From the NCBI RefSeq assembly GCF_036884655.1, contig NC_088348.1, forward strand, positions 25,632,501-25,696,500: a stretch of DNA of 64,000 nucleotides, written 5' to 3'. The notes under the pieces were generated by a model. The model made no database searches and was not told where the DNA came from. It saw only the letters and a list, made by a program, of their open reading frames with translations. Source of the stretch: Musa acuminata AAA Group. Taxonomy: Eukaryota > Streptophyta > Magnoliopsida > Zingiberales > Musaceae. Shown here one piece after another: positions 34,311 through 47,290 of the stretch. The translations under genes were made by a program, and so were the position numbers. The first letter of the stretch is position 1; each line of letters opens with the position of its first letter.

Positions 34311-36633
34311 TTAGTATGAGAATGCGAGACAACCCCCTTACGGATTCCCGGCGAGAGAACCGGTGACGACGTGCCACGTCCTCATTTCCAAATACCAAAA
34401 TTCCAGCCTCGCTTTGGATTTGGAAGCCAATAAAACAGTGGGCCACCATCGTCTTCCCGGTCTAAGGAACTACCGAATCTGTCCCTCGTCCACAACGAAT
34501 TTCCTACATTACACTCGATAATTCCCACAGAACATCGAGGGTAATATAGTCAAATGAGGTCGTCCTCCTATAACCGAGTCTCTGCGCTTCCCTCCCTCCA
34601 CTCAAATTGACGCCTCCCTTCCTCGATCAGAGACACGGTGGGACGTCCGCGAGAGCCCCGCGGTCGGGCGCCAACGCTCATCCAACTGGCTGGAAGCCTT
34701 CCCGCCGTATCGAAGACGGAGATCTCGGCACCAGAAGACGAGCCCAAATAGCACGGTCAGAATCCTTTCCCCTTCTTTCTCCATGAACGTTCTTCCTCCT
34801 CTCCCCTTTCCGCTTCACGTCGACAAGTCTTCTTGCTCTCGACGCCCCGGCGGTGGGAGGCGATCCCGATGTGGTTCGTCGACCTCCGTAACCGCTTCGA
34901 GATTCATAACTTCTGTAGAATAGGATTAAAAATTTTGGAACTCGAAAGAAACAGGGGCGTCGAGCGGTTCCGGTGCGTCGCTGGAACTGCCCTTCTTAGA
35001 CTGAACCCTCAAATGCCAGAGATAGGTCTTCGATCGATGTCTTATGCCCACGGATCTCGAAAAAGTTGAATCCTTTTGCCTCTGCATTTACAGCTCATTG
35101 GCCATCTTCCCTTTCATCTTCCCTCTTCCAATCAAGGTTTTTTTATAAAAAAAAAATTGATAAAGATTTTGATTGAGTGACCAATAATTTTTATGATTTA
35201 AATAGGTCCAGTCAAATGTACAATGCAAACAATTAGATGGAAAATCTTCTATGAATAATGATTAAATATATGCCTGTAGTCATATAAGGAGCAATTGTGA
35301 GTATAGATGCATCAGATGAGAGCCAAAATAATGTCGTTGAGATGAATGGGCTTAGTCTCGTTGACGTCACAATAGATAGAGAAGCAGTAAGGGGTTGGCT
35401 TTCACCTGTTTTGGTTCGTCGAAATATATGCACTCCGAAAGGGCTTGTTGTTTGCGAGAACACTTTGCAGGTCCGTGGCAATACAATATAATATCACGCC
35501 ATGTTTCGTGCATCATCTCCTCTTGTGATGACCGTCATATTCCCCACCACGAATATTATAACAAGTCTTTCGGATTGCCGGAGGGGTCGGAAGCCATACC
35601 GGCTTTCACGTTCAAGAAGACTTTCACAACTCACATTTCCTAAAAGATCGCAAGTGGATCCTTCAAAAAATGACGTATTTGCCCCTTAGACTCTTCCCGA
35701 ACCACAGCCGCGCGTCCTACAAAGTTGGGCTTCAGGACGTACCGAATCCATCAGGGTTGAACCGTCAAAGTATCCAATTCGTGGGGCCGACGCTCCATGC
35801 TTCTCGAGATGCCTCGTGGGGTTGAAGCTCCTGATAGCATCACCTTCTTTTTCCCCTTAGGGGTGCACCCCTTTTCACGTCGAGGTGGACTCAACCCCCC
35901 GCCTGCAGTGATGGGAATGGGGTAGGAGCATAGCGAGGAGGGCAACCGCATCGGAGTTGGGGAAGAAGAACCAAGGGCCGCGAAACGGCTGTTCCAACGC
36001 AAACGCTATTCTATTCCTCGAAGACCAGCTGCCCTTCGTTTGACCGCTTCTGCGGACGGACCCAGGAACACCACGTGAAGCTAGGCCTTTGATCGGCTCA
36101 AAGAAGGTTTCATCTCGCAAGGAGAGAGAGAGAGAGGAGAGAGGAGAGAGAGAGAGAGATCAGAGCGAGCGTTGTTCTCGAGGCGGAAAGGACGCCGTCT
36201 TCTATTGCTTGCTCCGCTCTGTCCCTCCTCCTCCTCCACCTCCTCCTCCTCCTCCTCATGGACTGTTCCATTGGTGGTGGGTTGCTGTATTTGGAACAGA
36301 GAAGTGGGGAACAGCTCCCTGTGTTTAGCTTTGGAGACTGCTGAGGTCTGACAATGAGATCTTTCATGTGTACTGCGCCCCTCTTTCTTTGTCAGAAACA
36401 CTTTTGTTCTTTCATACGTGACAGTATATGGAAGTCGTTTCTTTAACTAGACTGCATCTTCTCCTACTTAGATTCGAGGTTTTATCCTGAACCTGTAAAG
36501 GTCTCTTCTGTTTCTTGATTCAGTGCTGGTGAATTGGCTTTGGTTTCTTTTGTTCTCGCGCTTTCCAGTTATACATCTGATTCAAGTTTCTTTGTGATTT
36601 GGGAACAGGAAGCTGGGATTTCTTTTTATCAAG
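34311..36633 (+). promoter_or_regulatory. GC-rich upstream region of the 5-phosphatase gene
   Basis: GC- and CpG-rich blocks alternate with AT-rich sequence. At 34560-34610 there is a CCTATAACC box followed by a pyrimidine-rich leader, and an ATG at 34783 opens only 46 codons. A second open frame at 35297-35491 (DESQNNVVEMNG...) matches nothing I know. A (GA)n leader-like run (36121-36160) and a CCT run (36220-36257) precede the phosphatase gene and are probably part of its 5' untranslated exon. Confidence 0.4.
36120..36160 (+). repeat. (GA)n microsatellite
   Basis: GAGA-rich run of about 40 bases, typical of plant 5' leaders. Confidence 0.75.
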
Positions 36634-39600
36634 ATGACCTTAAGATGTGACACATGGAAAAGGGTAATTTTCTTTTTCTTTTGAGAATATGGTGAGGAAT
36701 GTTATTAAATCTAGTGTAAGCTATTCTTCTTTGTTGACTTTGGTTTTGTGCTGCTGACCTGAGCAAGCAAGTAATCTTTCCTCCTGTTTCTTTCTTTTTC
36801 TTGATGGTGCTGGCTGCAGTTTTCTCTTCCAAAAATCGTTCGGACCAAAGATAAGAGTGCCGCAAATGCGAGCCCATCCAACGCCTCTGGTAGCTTCTGC
36901 TTTTGATTTAACGCCATTCTTCATGTGTAATTTTTTGTTGCAGTCATCATTTTTGCATTCAGCAAGCAAACTTGTTATATATTGATCGACCAGATTCCTA
37001 CATCCAAAACATTTCGTTTAGTAAATACAGATTTATCGATAACTACTATGATTTCTTAGTTTAGCTCCCCTTTTTCTTTTTTTTTTTTGACTCTGTGTCT
37101 GTATCTGCAAACCAGATGAGTTTCATGGAACTCCAAGTTTCTCAACCTCCTCACCTGTCCTTAGAAAAAGCTTTTCAGGTACATCCCTAGCTTGTCTTTC
37201 TTTTTTTATCTTCATTTACAGTTTCCATACTTCATGTTTCCTGTAAAATTATCTTTCCTTTCTTGTAATCTGATACCATTTCTTGAACACCATTCAAGAA
37301 ACAGACAGCGTGTCAAGGTTTGGGAGCTTAATTTTCAGCGACTACTCATGTCGATCACCAAGCGCAGTAAACACCGAGGCCTTCAGGTGGCTGATATCCT
37401 TGTTGCTTGCTTCTGTTATGCCTCATCTCGTATTCCTTCTTCTAATGTTATGCCTCCATTACGTTTACAAATTAGGATATTCGTCGCGACATGGAATGTT
37501 GGAGGAAATACCCCTCATATGGGGCTTAATCTCAATGATTTCCTTCCTGCCGATGATCACTCGGATATATATGTTTTAGGGTATGGATTGCTTCATATCT
37601 TTTTCAGGACAGAGTATTGAATTTGTATCATGGGTTGCTCGCGGTCCTGAATGAACCTTATGTTTCTGTTTCTTGTGATCTTCCAGGTTTCAGGAGATAG
37701 TCCCTCTGAATGCAGGAAATGTACTTGTTATCGAGGATAACGAGCCAGCAGCAAAATGGCTCTCCCTAATCGACGAAGCATTGAACGGTTCAACGGATTC
37801 TGAGACTGACACTGACTCACACACGCCATCTCCCTACACTACCTCTATATCTTCTCAAGCTTCCGGCATGAAGACTCCGATCTCAAGAGATTCAAAGATG
37901 CACAGCGGTACATTATTCTTCCAGAAGCCATTACTGAAATCTATAAGCAAAACTTACAGGACGGAGCAGGGCCGACGCCTGAGAGCATGCAACTGCCCCT
38001 CCAAAGTGACGAGGAAATATTACAGGGAGTCATGTTTCAGATGCCAACATGCTCATATCAGTGACGACGATTCCACAGATGAGGAGGAAGACGATGAACC
38101 AAGCAGTTCTTCGGTGGCTGGTTTACCCACCACACTTACGAGTAATCAGCAAAGGTACAGTCTCATAGCCAGCAAACAGATGGTGGGGATCTTTGTTACT
38201 GTTTGGGTGAGGAGGGAACTTGTCCAACATCTAGGTCACCTAAGACTCTCTTGTGTTGGACGGGGCATAATGGGTTATCTTGGCAATAAGGTGAGAAGAG
38301 GGCTTGTCATAGTTTTCATCAGCCTCTCTATCTGCATCCATCCTGGTGGTATCAGCTTTGATTTAAGACCTGCTTCTTCTTCTTCTTCTCACCGCAGGGA
38401 TGCATAAGTGTGAGCATGTCTCTGCACCAAACAAGCTTTTGCTTCGTCTGCAGCCACTTGGCTTCAGGGGAGAAAGAAGGAGATGAGCTAAGGAGAAACT
38501 CTGATGTCTCAGAAATACTTAAACACACACAATTTAAAAAGGTTTGCAGAAGATCTGGCCGAAGAATCCCTGAGAAAATTCTCGAGCATGAGTAAGCATT
38601 TCTTTAAACCTGTACTCTGCTCTATCGCACTGAGATCTGTAAACTAATGCATCGATCGATCCTTCTTTCTGATCTGTTAACTCAGTCGTATCATATGGTT
38701 GGGAGACCTGAATTACCGTATCGCTTTGAGCTATACTGAAACCAAGAAACTTCTCGAGGAGAATGACTGGGATTCTCTTTTCGAGAAGGATCAGGTAATT
38801 TGTTCTTGATCAAAATGCCAAGCAAATGAAGCATCCAACTCATTGAATACTTTTGCTAATTGGTTGCTCGATCATTATGTGTTGCAAAAGTTTCAGCTTT
38901 GTGATCTTATTCATCCGGATTGTTTTGATAGCTCAAGATCGAAAGAGAAGCTGGGCGAGTGTTCAAGGGATGGAAAGAAGGGAAGATATATTTTGCACCA
39001 ACATACAAATACTCCAACAACTCAGATACTTATGCTGGAGAGATTGTGACATCGAAAAAGAAACGAAGAACCCCTGCATGGTTTGTTAGCCACTGGATTC
39101 AATCAACTAAACCGCATTAAGACTAATGCTTTCTGCTAAGATGGTGTTTTTGCCTTCTACCTTCATATTTTGAATAGTACAGAAATAAAAATATACTTAT
39201 GCCTTTCCTTAACGATTTTAATAGTTGATGCAAATTTTATGAGTTCAAGATCATCTTTTTTCCTTTTTGCCCTTTATCAACTAAACTGTATCGTTTGAGG
39301 TGCACATTCTGCAAGTCAGTGTAAACAGCTATTGCAGCTGTTGCTACTTGGAGGAAAAGGTTCACATACTGCTACTGTAAGAGTAGAGTAGAATTCATGT
39401 GAAAACCGTGTGTTGCAACATCTAACATGATCAACAATTTCAGGTGTGATCGCATATTATGGCATGGTGATGGAATTGTGCAACTGTCTTACATCAGAGG
39501 GGAGTCTAAATTTTCCGATCACCGCCCGGTCTGTGCAGCTTTTATTGTGGAGGTTGGAGTGAGCGATGACAGATTGAAGAAGCAGGGTTTATCCACCCCC

Positions 39601-39654
39601 AACATGAAAGTAGGTGCTGAAGAGAGATTGTCTTCGAGAGCCAGCTATTTCTGA
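36634..39654 (+). CDS. Type I inositol polyphosphate 5-phosphatase, CVP2-like
   Basis: Removes the 5-phosphate from inositol polyphosphates or phosphoinositides; the CVP2 relatives act in vein patterning and vesicle traffic. Exons read from GT-AG sites and frame: 36634-36663, 36820-36889, 37116-37178, 37299-37386, 37476-37580, 37687-38290, 38398-38591, 38686-38794, 38932-39080, 39444-39654; 1623 nt, 540 residues. The fold begins with [11 protein letters not shown] and [12 protein letters not shown]. Catalytic motifs are WLGDLNYRI (exon 8), PAWCDRILW (across exons 9 and 10) and SDHRPV. A linker in exon 6 is Ser- and Asp-rich with CNCPSK and CFRCQ. All motifs and splice phases are intact. The first two short exons are the least certain. 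Confidence 0.92.
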
Positions 39655-40600
39655 GTAGACAAATATGTTCAATATATCAAATGGTTTCTGTTTCTTCCCA
39701 CGAGAGGATCATCATGCTCATGAATTGGAGTGGAGATTGGCATCTAAGAATATAGTTTTCTTTTTTCTTTTTTGTAAACGACTTGTCTAGTCAGCAAATC
39801 TATACCATTCAACGATCTTTAAGAGTACGTTCTCAATTCAAGACCAAGTGGGGTTTCATGAAAAGTCCCCCTCGCTTAAAGATTTCAAGGTTTTGCAACC
39901 AGTTCGCGATATGTACCAGCCATCAGGCTAACTATATTAGCTTCAAAATAGAATGGCTTGTTCTTTGAAATTTTTTTGTACTTACTGATGGTAAAAAGTT
40001 GATCAAATCTATAAGAATCTTACATACTTTTCTCCATTTTTCTTCATTTTTTCCTTGCATCTATCTTGCAGCCACCATTTCTTCATGTAGATGAAGCACA
40101 AACTATAAGACAAGCTGGTAAAGAAACTCTACTGTAATTAAAGGTCAAGTTATAATGCTTGGTAGGTTTGCATGCCTACCAAACACATTTGTTTCACTAC
40201 ACTTTATTACTTACTACATGCTGATAGTAAGATCATTCTTGTGACCACAACATTTATTATGCTCATCGTATATAAAGTACATAGTACATGTCATATTTAT
40301 TGCACCATCATTTTATCAATCGAAACCATACATCACATGAATCAATCAGAAACTGAAACTTCATTTCCTGTGTTCAGCTAATGTAACCCAAAATACGCTC
40401 GTCAGTCGAAGTGTATACGACCATAGCGACACTAACAACTTTGTACATCTTTTACGTACGTTAGCCTCTCGTAACTCGTCGCAAAGTATCTGTTAGAACG
40501 AATCATGAAGCAGGTAAAGACATTGGTAGATGAGCCGTAGGTAATAAAGAAATGTCCAAACCAGTTGTGGGTCCCGGTGGCGATGGCCGATATCACGCTC
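39655..40600 (+). other. Intergenic: phosphatase 3' end and bZIP promoter
   Basis: No gene visible. The first few hundred bases are probably the phosphatase 3' untranslated region. The rest is AT-rich promoter sequence leading to the TATA box at 40601. Confidence 0.5.
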
Positions 40601-40607
40601 TATAAAC
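40601..40607 (+). promoter_or_regulatory. TATA box of the bZIP gene
   Basis: TATAAAC followed by GC-rich leader sequence; a likely 5' untranslated exon runs to about 40778 (ATAATG/GTGAGT), and an untranslated intron ends about 41139 (TTAACAG). Confidence 0.55.
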
Positions 40608-41284
40608 ATAACGGGGCGGGCTCGAAAACCGTGGGCTTTTCTCTTCCTTGTGGGGCGCCCGCGCCCCGCGTCGCTCTGTCGACCGGCGACGCCTCTCCCT
40701 CCCTCCCTCGATCCCAGGTTCGATGCAAGCAAGCAATGTCGACCCCAAGATCGATGGATGCTGTTCCAGCTTATAATGGTGAGTGTTGTTGATGGGGCTC
40801 TGCTTTTGTATGTGCTCCTTGTTAGGGATGAAATTTTGGGGAGAACGAAAAGATGATCTAAGTGAAGTAAAGACAAAAAAAAGAACCAAGGGTTTTTGGT
40901 CGGATTCTGGGAAGGGCCGACTCCCAGTTTTGTTGTGGAAGTTGGATTTTTGTTGGATGCGTCTTTGAATTTATTTGGGGGTTGATCTCCGAGCAGATAT
41001 CTAATTTTATTTCTTGGTCTTTTGCTTTAAATTGATAGTTGTTCTTGCTCGTTTTAAGAATGCAGTAGGGTTTGTCGAAGAAATGCCGAGTCTTTAAGAT
41101 GGCTTTACTTTTTATTTTTGCTGTCTTTTGATTAACAGATTGCGAGAGATTTGTGGTTCATGTGCTCAGAAAGTTGATGCAGTGTTAGGAAGTGGGAGGA
41201 TTGTTTGTGTATTCAAGAACTTTGCATGTGGGGTTTGAGCCGGAGGCTGTGATCACTGATGTATTTTGTTGGAGGAGTTGGTTG

Positions 41285-44200
41285 ATGGGCGTAATGACAA
41301 TGGCATCGCAGGGTGGGGTTGGCAACAGCGGCGATGGCCAGCGTTCCCAGACTCATGGCCTATCCAGGCAAGGGTCGTTCTATAATATGACCCTTAATGA
41401 AGTCCAGAATCACTTGGGAGAACCCCTTCATAGCATGAACCTCGATGATCTCCTCAAGACTGTGTTTGCAGCCGAGGGTAACCAGTTATCGAGTATGGAT
41501 CTTGATAGTCCAGGAGACCAGTATGCCTCCGACTCTGGTCTCCATCGCCAGGGAAGCATTACTATGTCACGAGAGCTGAGCAAAAAGACGGTGGACCAAG
41601 TGTGGAGAGACATTCAGTTGGGAAAGGAGAAAGGTGATGAGGTGCAGAGATCAGGTCATGGTAGGCAGCCGACACTTGGTGAGATGACACTGGAGGACTT
41701 TCTTGTGAAGGCTGGGGTGGTTGCCAAGGGCTTTGGGAAAGACAGAAATGATCTGACCGGGAATGTGGATCCTGTAGGAAATGCTGATCTGATTGCCGGG
41801 ACACAGGATTTTATGCGAGCAACAAGTTGGTTGCAGCAATTTCAGCGGATGGCTACTATTGATCAGCAGATACATGGGCAACAAAGCATGACAGGGGCTT
41901 ATATGCCAAACTGTGTGCTTCCACAGCCAATGGGTGCTGGTACTGGTCCTATGCTTGAGGCTGTTTTTCCTGAGGGTCAGATAAATATATCATCACCAAC
42001 ACTGGGTGCATTTTCTGATTCTCAAACTTCTAGTAGAAAACATGGAGCTTCAGAAGATTTGGACATATTAGCTGAGAGGAGACACAAAAGGATGATCAAG
42101 AATCGGGAGTCTGCTGCACGTTCAAGAGCTAGGAAGCAGGTGATGTGCAACGTATTATGGGCTTGTTTTTCTTTACCTTTGCTGATTTTGTTATGCCATG
42201 AGCTGAGAAAAGCTCTTAATTTTCTAGGAAAGGTCTTTGTTTTAAACTCCTTTATTTTGTTATATCAGGCATACACTAATGAACTGGAAAACAAGGTTTC
42301 TCACCTAGAAAAAGAGAATGAGAGGCTGAAGAAGCAGAAGGTAGACATATTTTTTTTCTCTATGTTGATTTTGTTGGATTCTGATTTGTCTCGGGTAAAT
42401 TGTCTTACTGTTATGTGTTACTGAATTCATTTTCTTATTGTACATCTAATTTGGAGAGTCATTCTTGATCAATTCAAGAACAACAGTTATCTTTTTCTGA
42501 ATAACAGTGTGTGGTTATGTTATAGGATCTAAGATAAAAAATTGTTGAGTTAGATGGCATTCGGAAGTTTATCATTTGGATCCTTGTTTCATGGATTTAC
42601 CAATAGCGATCCCATTCCTGATTTTGTAGGCTATGCTAGCAAGACAAGAATGCAATTCACCTAAGACTCGACTATGGCTTGTCCTGCATTTGTTTGATTT
42701 CTCTGTGCAGATCTCATCCTCAAGATCTACAGGATCTCCAAATATAAACTTATAGGCCTTAATCATTACATGATCTGGTGGTCTGATGCTTGTGCCTCTA
42801 GCAAGTTGGCTCTCGGTTCACTATTTGATTAGCAATGCCCTTGGATTGACAAATTAGTTGTTTAGGGTGCTTGATCCGTCACTCAACTTTTGTGTGCTAT
42901 TTCTGTGTGCATTAAAAATGTTTTCTTTAGTGGCATTGCTTTTTGGGAGCTTTAATTTGAACCATTTAGGAGTGATTATCAGCTTAAGCATTATGTTGCT
43001 TAGGCTTCACAATCTCAATCTCATGTTTTGTAGTCTCTTTATTGTGATCCCTTCTGTTGAACTTTTACCACTCTTGGCTGAGAATTTAGATTTTAACCAT
43101 TGTCTTAAGCATCGCTTTCTCAAATGCACCATTAGAAGTATGCCTTCTCTTTATTATTAAAATAAGGTAGAGAGCATAAGGATAAGGATCTCCATAATAC
43201 ACAGTTGAATACGAAAAATCAGTTGAGAAATAATATGATCTGCCATCGTGATAGCACATCTACCTGAAACTTTGGTACAAGTTTGTCAGATAGCACATGC
43301 GAGGGACAAACAACCAGCCTATACAAAACTCATGACTTTAAGAATCTTCTCAATAAAATGCATACATGACTTAATATTGACTCTTATATATTGTATTGGT
43401 TGCTTGAAGTGCAAGCCTACTAAAAAAAGAAAATGAATGTTTATCTAATCAAATTCTAATCTAACCCGAAAAGATTAGATAAAGATCATAATCTCAACCG
43501 AGCTAAAGTAGACTTACTACCTCCACAATAGGAACTCTTACAATGGAAAATTACATATCAGATAAAAATACCTAATAGAAAAATTACATGTCAGATAAAA
43601 GTACCTAATAGAACTTGAGCAATAGCATGTATCAAGTAATTTAGTTCCAAACATATCTATTGTAACCAAAAGTTGAACAATAAATTTGATCAGTGTTCAA
43701 ATGAAGGGGATGAAGCTGATATTCAGCTTGCTGCCAGAGTGCTGAGATGAAGTATCCAGTCTTGAATCTCGACTGATCATAAAGATATTAGCATGATCCT
43801 TTTCTTTTTCTTTGATTCTAAAGTCTCATGTATGTAATTCTTCAGAATTAAGTGTGTGATCATGAAAGTTTCTTTTATAACTAGGATTCCCACATGACCT
43901 TAACTATTCACTTATCCTTAGCAATCCCATCGACTAATGTTACTTCATGTAGCTACAGAACAAGTTCATGATCATGAAAAGAATTTCTTTTATAACTAAG
44001 ATTCCCACAAGACATCAACTTTTAACTTATCTTTAGGAATCCCCCAGACTAATATTACTTCATATAGCCACATGCTTTATTTAATAAAGATGCTTAAAAA
44101 GCCTTTTGAGGCTGATTATTTATGGACATGTTTGTCCATAAATATGCATCCTTAAATGAGATATCCTAACACTGTTGGATGTTGAAATGATGAACTTGTA

Positions 44201-45646
44201 CTCTTGAGTAAACATGGTAATGTATTATAATCTTGTTCATCAGGACATTTATCCTGTGAAATATAGCTCCGAGCTGCAAAGAGTTTATTCTTTGATGTAG
44301 CATTGTTGCCATCTGATGCTAAACATTGCATAACAACAAATAATTATTTATAAAAGTTGGCAATACGGGTCAGGTTTATGGCACAATTCAGCCATTAGAT
44401 GCAATGGAATAAAGAAGGCTTGACTTTCTTGGCACATGCTGACATACAGACTGAGACACAAAGTGATTCATGATCTAATAATGTTAGGTCTTGTTGGTAA
44501 ACGGATATTTTGGTGTGATCTGCCCTCAAGTAATCTGACACAACTCTAGTTGTCACTAACTTGAATTTAGAGGTTCAATTGGGTTATTTCAGGTTGAGAT
44601 ACACATAATCAGATGCTAAATATGTCCTTGATTTAGATTTTTTTTATAAAATATGAATGTTTGTGCTTTTTATTATGTACTTGAGAATTTATACTGATAT
44701 CTAGCTAAATTCTTGTTTATTTCAATTTTCAGTGTTGTTATATTTGTCATCTTTGTCATCGAAATTCTTGTAATATTGCAAGTACTTTTTTTCTACTTCT
44801 GGTAGTCGGCAAAGATTTTAAAACCCTAATACCACTGTTGTAGTTTCCTTACATTCAAGCATGTATATTTGTTAACATGTTTTTGGCTTGTAGTATTTGT
44901 TAGGAAGGTGCGCTCGAGTCACTGAGCATTTTAAGTTTGATTGGCATTGGGAGTTAGCAGCATGTTAAGTAGATTTGGATGAGCAGTAGATTTTGTCTTG
45001 CATGTTTCCCATCTACTGTTTTATTGCCTTGCAGCAAACCATATTGCAAACTTTGTGTTTTATAAACAATGATCTGATGTACGAACTCCATACATGATAG
45101 TAAAATCATACGGTGGAAACACCTGGTCATCCTGATGAAACATTCTGATAAACTAAAAGCCGATGAAACAGTTCTTGATTAGAAGACTAGGCGATATGAA
45201 ATTACTTGCCTGCTTCTACATCAGGAAAGCAATTCTCTTAGCTTGTGTAAAATTCTTCACGAGTTTCCTATAGCTCACGCTGGTCATAAGTTGGCTTGTT
45301 CTTTTGATCAAGCATTTGTTTCAGCTATTACTCTTAGTTTGTCATAAACTTTCTCTTGATGGAAAATATAGCGAAACTGGGTATGCCTTTTTTATCTAAG
45401 ATATCTTAGACTCATGCAGCATATATATATTATATATTACTCTTAAAACAAGAATGGATGATGATATATTCTCTTAAAATGTGACTGTAGAAGAAATTTA
45501 TATGCAAGATTTTGCCTGAGCGATGCAACTGTAAACTGACTTGTTTCTCCTTCATTCTGTTGCAGGAGTTGGACAAAATACTTCTCTCAGTACCCCTACC
45601 GGAACCAAGGTACCAGCTTCGCAGGACAAGCTCGTCCCCATTTTAG
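41285..45646 (+). CDS. Group A bZIP factor (AREB/ABF/DPBF type)
   Basis: A nuclear regulator of abscisic-acid and stress genes that binds ABRE (ACGTG) sites. Coding exons are 41285-42139, 42269-42340 and 45566-45646: 1008 nt, 335 residues. I chose the ATG at 41285 (MGVMTMASQGG) because the family starts close to the C1 box. An in-frame ATG at 41192 adds 31 less typical residues. The conserved boxes follow in order: LSRQGSFYNMTLNEVQNHLG, HRQGSITMSRELSKKTVDQ, RQPTLGEMTLEDFLVKAG, the basic region (RRHKRMIKNRESAARSRARK) and a leucine zipper (exon 2). The RRTSSSPF tail in exon 3 and the RQGS sites are SnRK2 phosphorylation targets in this family. All boxes are intact. The subtype is closest to AREB3/DPBF3 by eye. 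Confidence 0.93.
42140..42268 (+). other. bZIP intron 1, stop-free and in frame
   Basis: 129 bp, GTGATG...ATCAG, divisible by three with no stop codon. It separates the basic region from the zipper. If retained, it would add 43 mostly hydrophobic residues. Confidence 0.8.
43546..43612 (+). repeat. 33-bp tandem duplication
   Basis: AAATTACATATCAGATAAAA and its near copy with ATGTCAG follow each other, each ending TACCTAATAGAA. Confidence 0.75.
43857..44073 (+). repeat. About 110-bp tandem duplication
   Basis: Two diverged direct copies, about 43857-43965 and 43971-44073, each with GATCATGAAA, TTTCTTTTATAACTA and GATTCCCACA in the same order and ending TACTTCATRTAGC. Confidence 0.75.
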
Positions 45647-47290
45647 CCTATATCATGTAAGTTTATTGATATGGTTACTGTATTATTATCATTATAGAGG
45701 CATGGTAATATGTCAGTTCAGCATTCTTATTTTAAGATCCTTAGGTTTTTATAATTATAGCTGCAGTTACTGTTCCAGTGAATGACTGCTATCATAATAA
45801 CCTTGTAAATTAATTCAATTGTCTTTTCTTTTCTTTTCTTCCTAGGCAAAATACTTGTGTAGCGATTTCTTTTCTTTTTCTGGCTGATTTATTAGCAAAA
45901 ACTAAATCTCTGTATGCATTACTGCTGCTCTGGCAAATTTTCAAGTGCAACATGCACTGGATTTTTGCCTATTGCGGAATGGTTGTGGTGAGGTTTAACA
46001 TTTGGTCTAGATGGCTCAAGTGCGTAATGGACCGGTCCGGTCCGAATATGAACCAAAATGTGGATCCGTCCAATATGGAGCGGTTCACATTAAGTTTTAT
46101 GAATACGGCTTGTTATTCAGCTATGGGCAGTTGCCCCAAGTCGTCGATCCACCTGTGCTTCCCGGCAACCGTCGATCCGTAGCTGCTTGTGCCGTGGATC
46201 ACCCGCAACCCTCTCGTTATAGCTCGCGCCATCCGCTGTCCATCGTCGTCGATCCACAACTGGGACTCGTGTTCATGGGGATTTAAGGAATTCCAAACTA
46301 CAGTAATTGGATGCATGAGGTAATTGTTGCTATCCCACATGCCGTGCAAATTAAGCATATGTTACAACTTATGAAACATCAACCAGAGAAATAATGTGGG
46401 AAAAAGATGGAGAGAGAGATTAGACAGTGGTGAAAAGCAATATTCTTGTTGAATACGGAATGAGAGTTCCCTAAATTGTACTACTGGAACAGTCTTCTTC
46501 GGCTGTAATGCATCGAGGAAGCAACTCACACAAGTCAGTAGTTTTAGAGTCCTCAAAGCATTAGAAACACCGGTAAAAATCTGTTAACTACTGAAAACTT
46601 TTTAGTCAAAGGAAGCAAGTGCTTTTCCACTACATGCAAGTCAAAAGTGGAAGCAACGACACAAGCATCCCTCTGAGGCAGCAGCAGCAGCAAACTGATG
46701 CAGAGTTTGTGGCATCGCTGCCAAGCCGTCCCTCCTGCATGATACTAAAGTAGAACAAGTGGCAGAATTCTCCTCGATAACGATGGCATTTTTTTACCTT
46801 GAGTTTTTTTTTTAATCTGACAAATGCTGCTGTGATCTTTGATTATGTCTTAAAAAAACCTCTATGTATACATAAAAAAGATGCTGACTCACAATTTTTT
46901 TTTCTAAGATGGATTATGGATTTTTAGTTTCATCATAGTTAACACATCTATATTTTGATAATATCATTAAAAGGATCTAAAAGACGAAAAGAACAACAGA
47001 TCTTATCTGATTTCTTGTTGGTCGCCCTCTTTGTCTCTAGATTTAGGGCTCTCATTCTCAACATGGGTGAGTCATCGTACCATCGATGATAGGAGAATAA
47101 TAAAGGTGGGGGCTCCCTAAGTAGAAAACCCTATCCTTTTTTTTTTCAATATTGCCCCTATATTATTAATTAAATTAATTTATCAATATTAGTCTAACCC
47201 TAAAATTACTTATTATTATACAAGACTATTAAACAAGATGTCTAGGTGAAAACAATTGAAATCACTAAAACAAGATACCAAAATATGTCG
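45647..47290. other. bZIP 3' flank, no gene seen
   Basis: The first part is the likely 3' untranslated region. Around 46010-46270 a short GC-richer patch (GGACCGGTCCGGTCCG) has open frames on both strands without recognisable content. The rest is AT-rich. Confidence 0.45.

Larger units (their letters stand above)
42341..45565 (+). other. bZIP intron 2 (3.2 kb)
   Basis: An unusually long intron before the last 26 codons. AT-rich, no transposon ends or coding domain seen. It contains two local tandem duplications listed separately. Confidence 0.8.

Noticed and set aside
35751..36401. Minus-strand frames upstream of the phosphatase
   Set aside because: They run through GA and CCT repeats and have low-complexity products; no domain.
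41192..41284. Upstream in-frame ATG as bZIP start
   Set aside because: The extra residues do not look like the family. The Met at 41285 fits better, though both remain possible.
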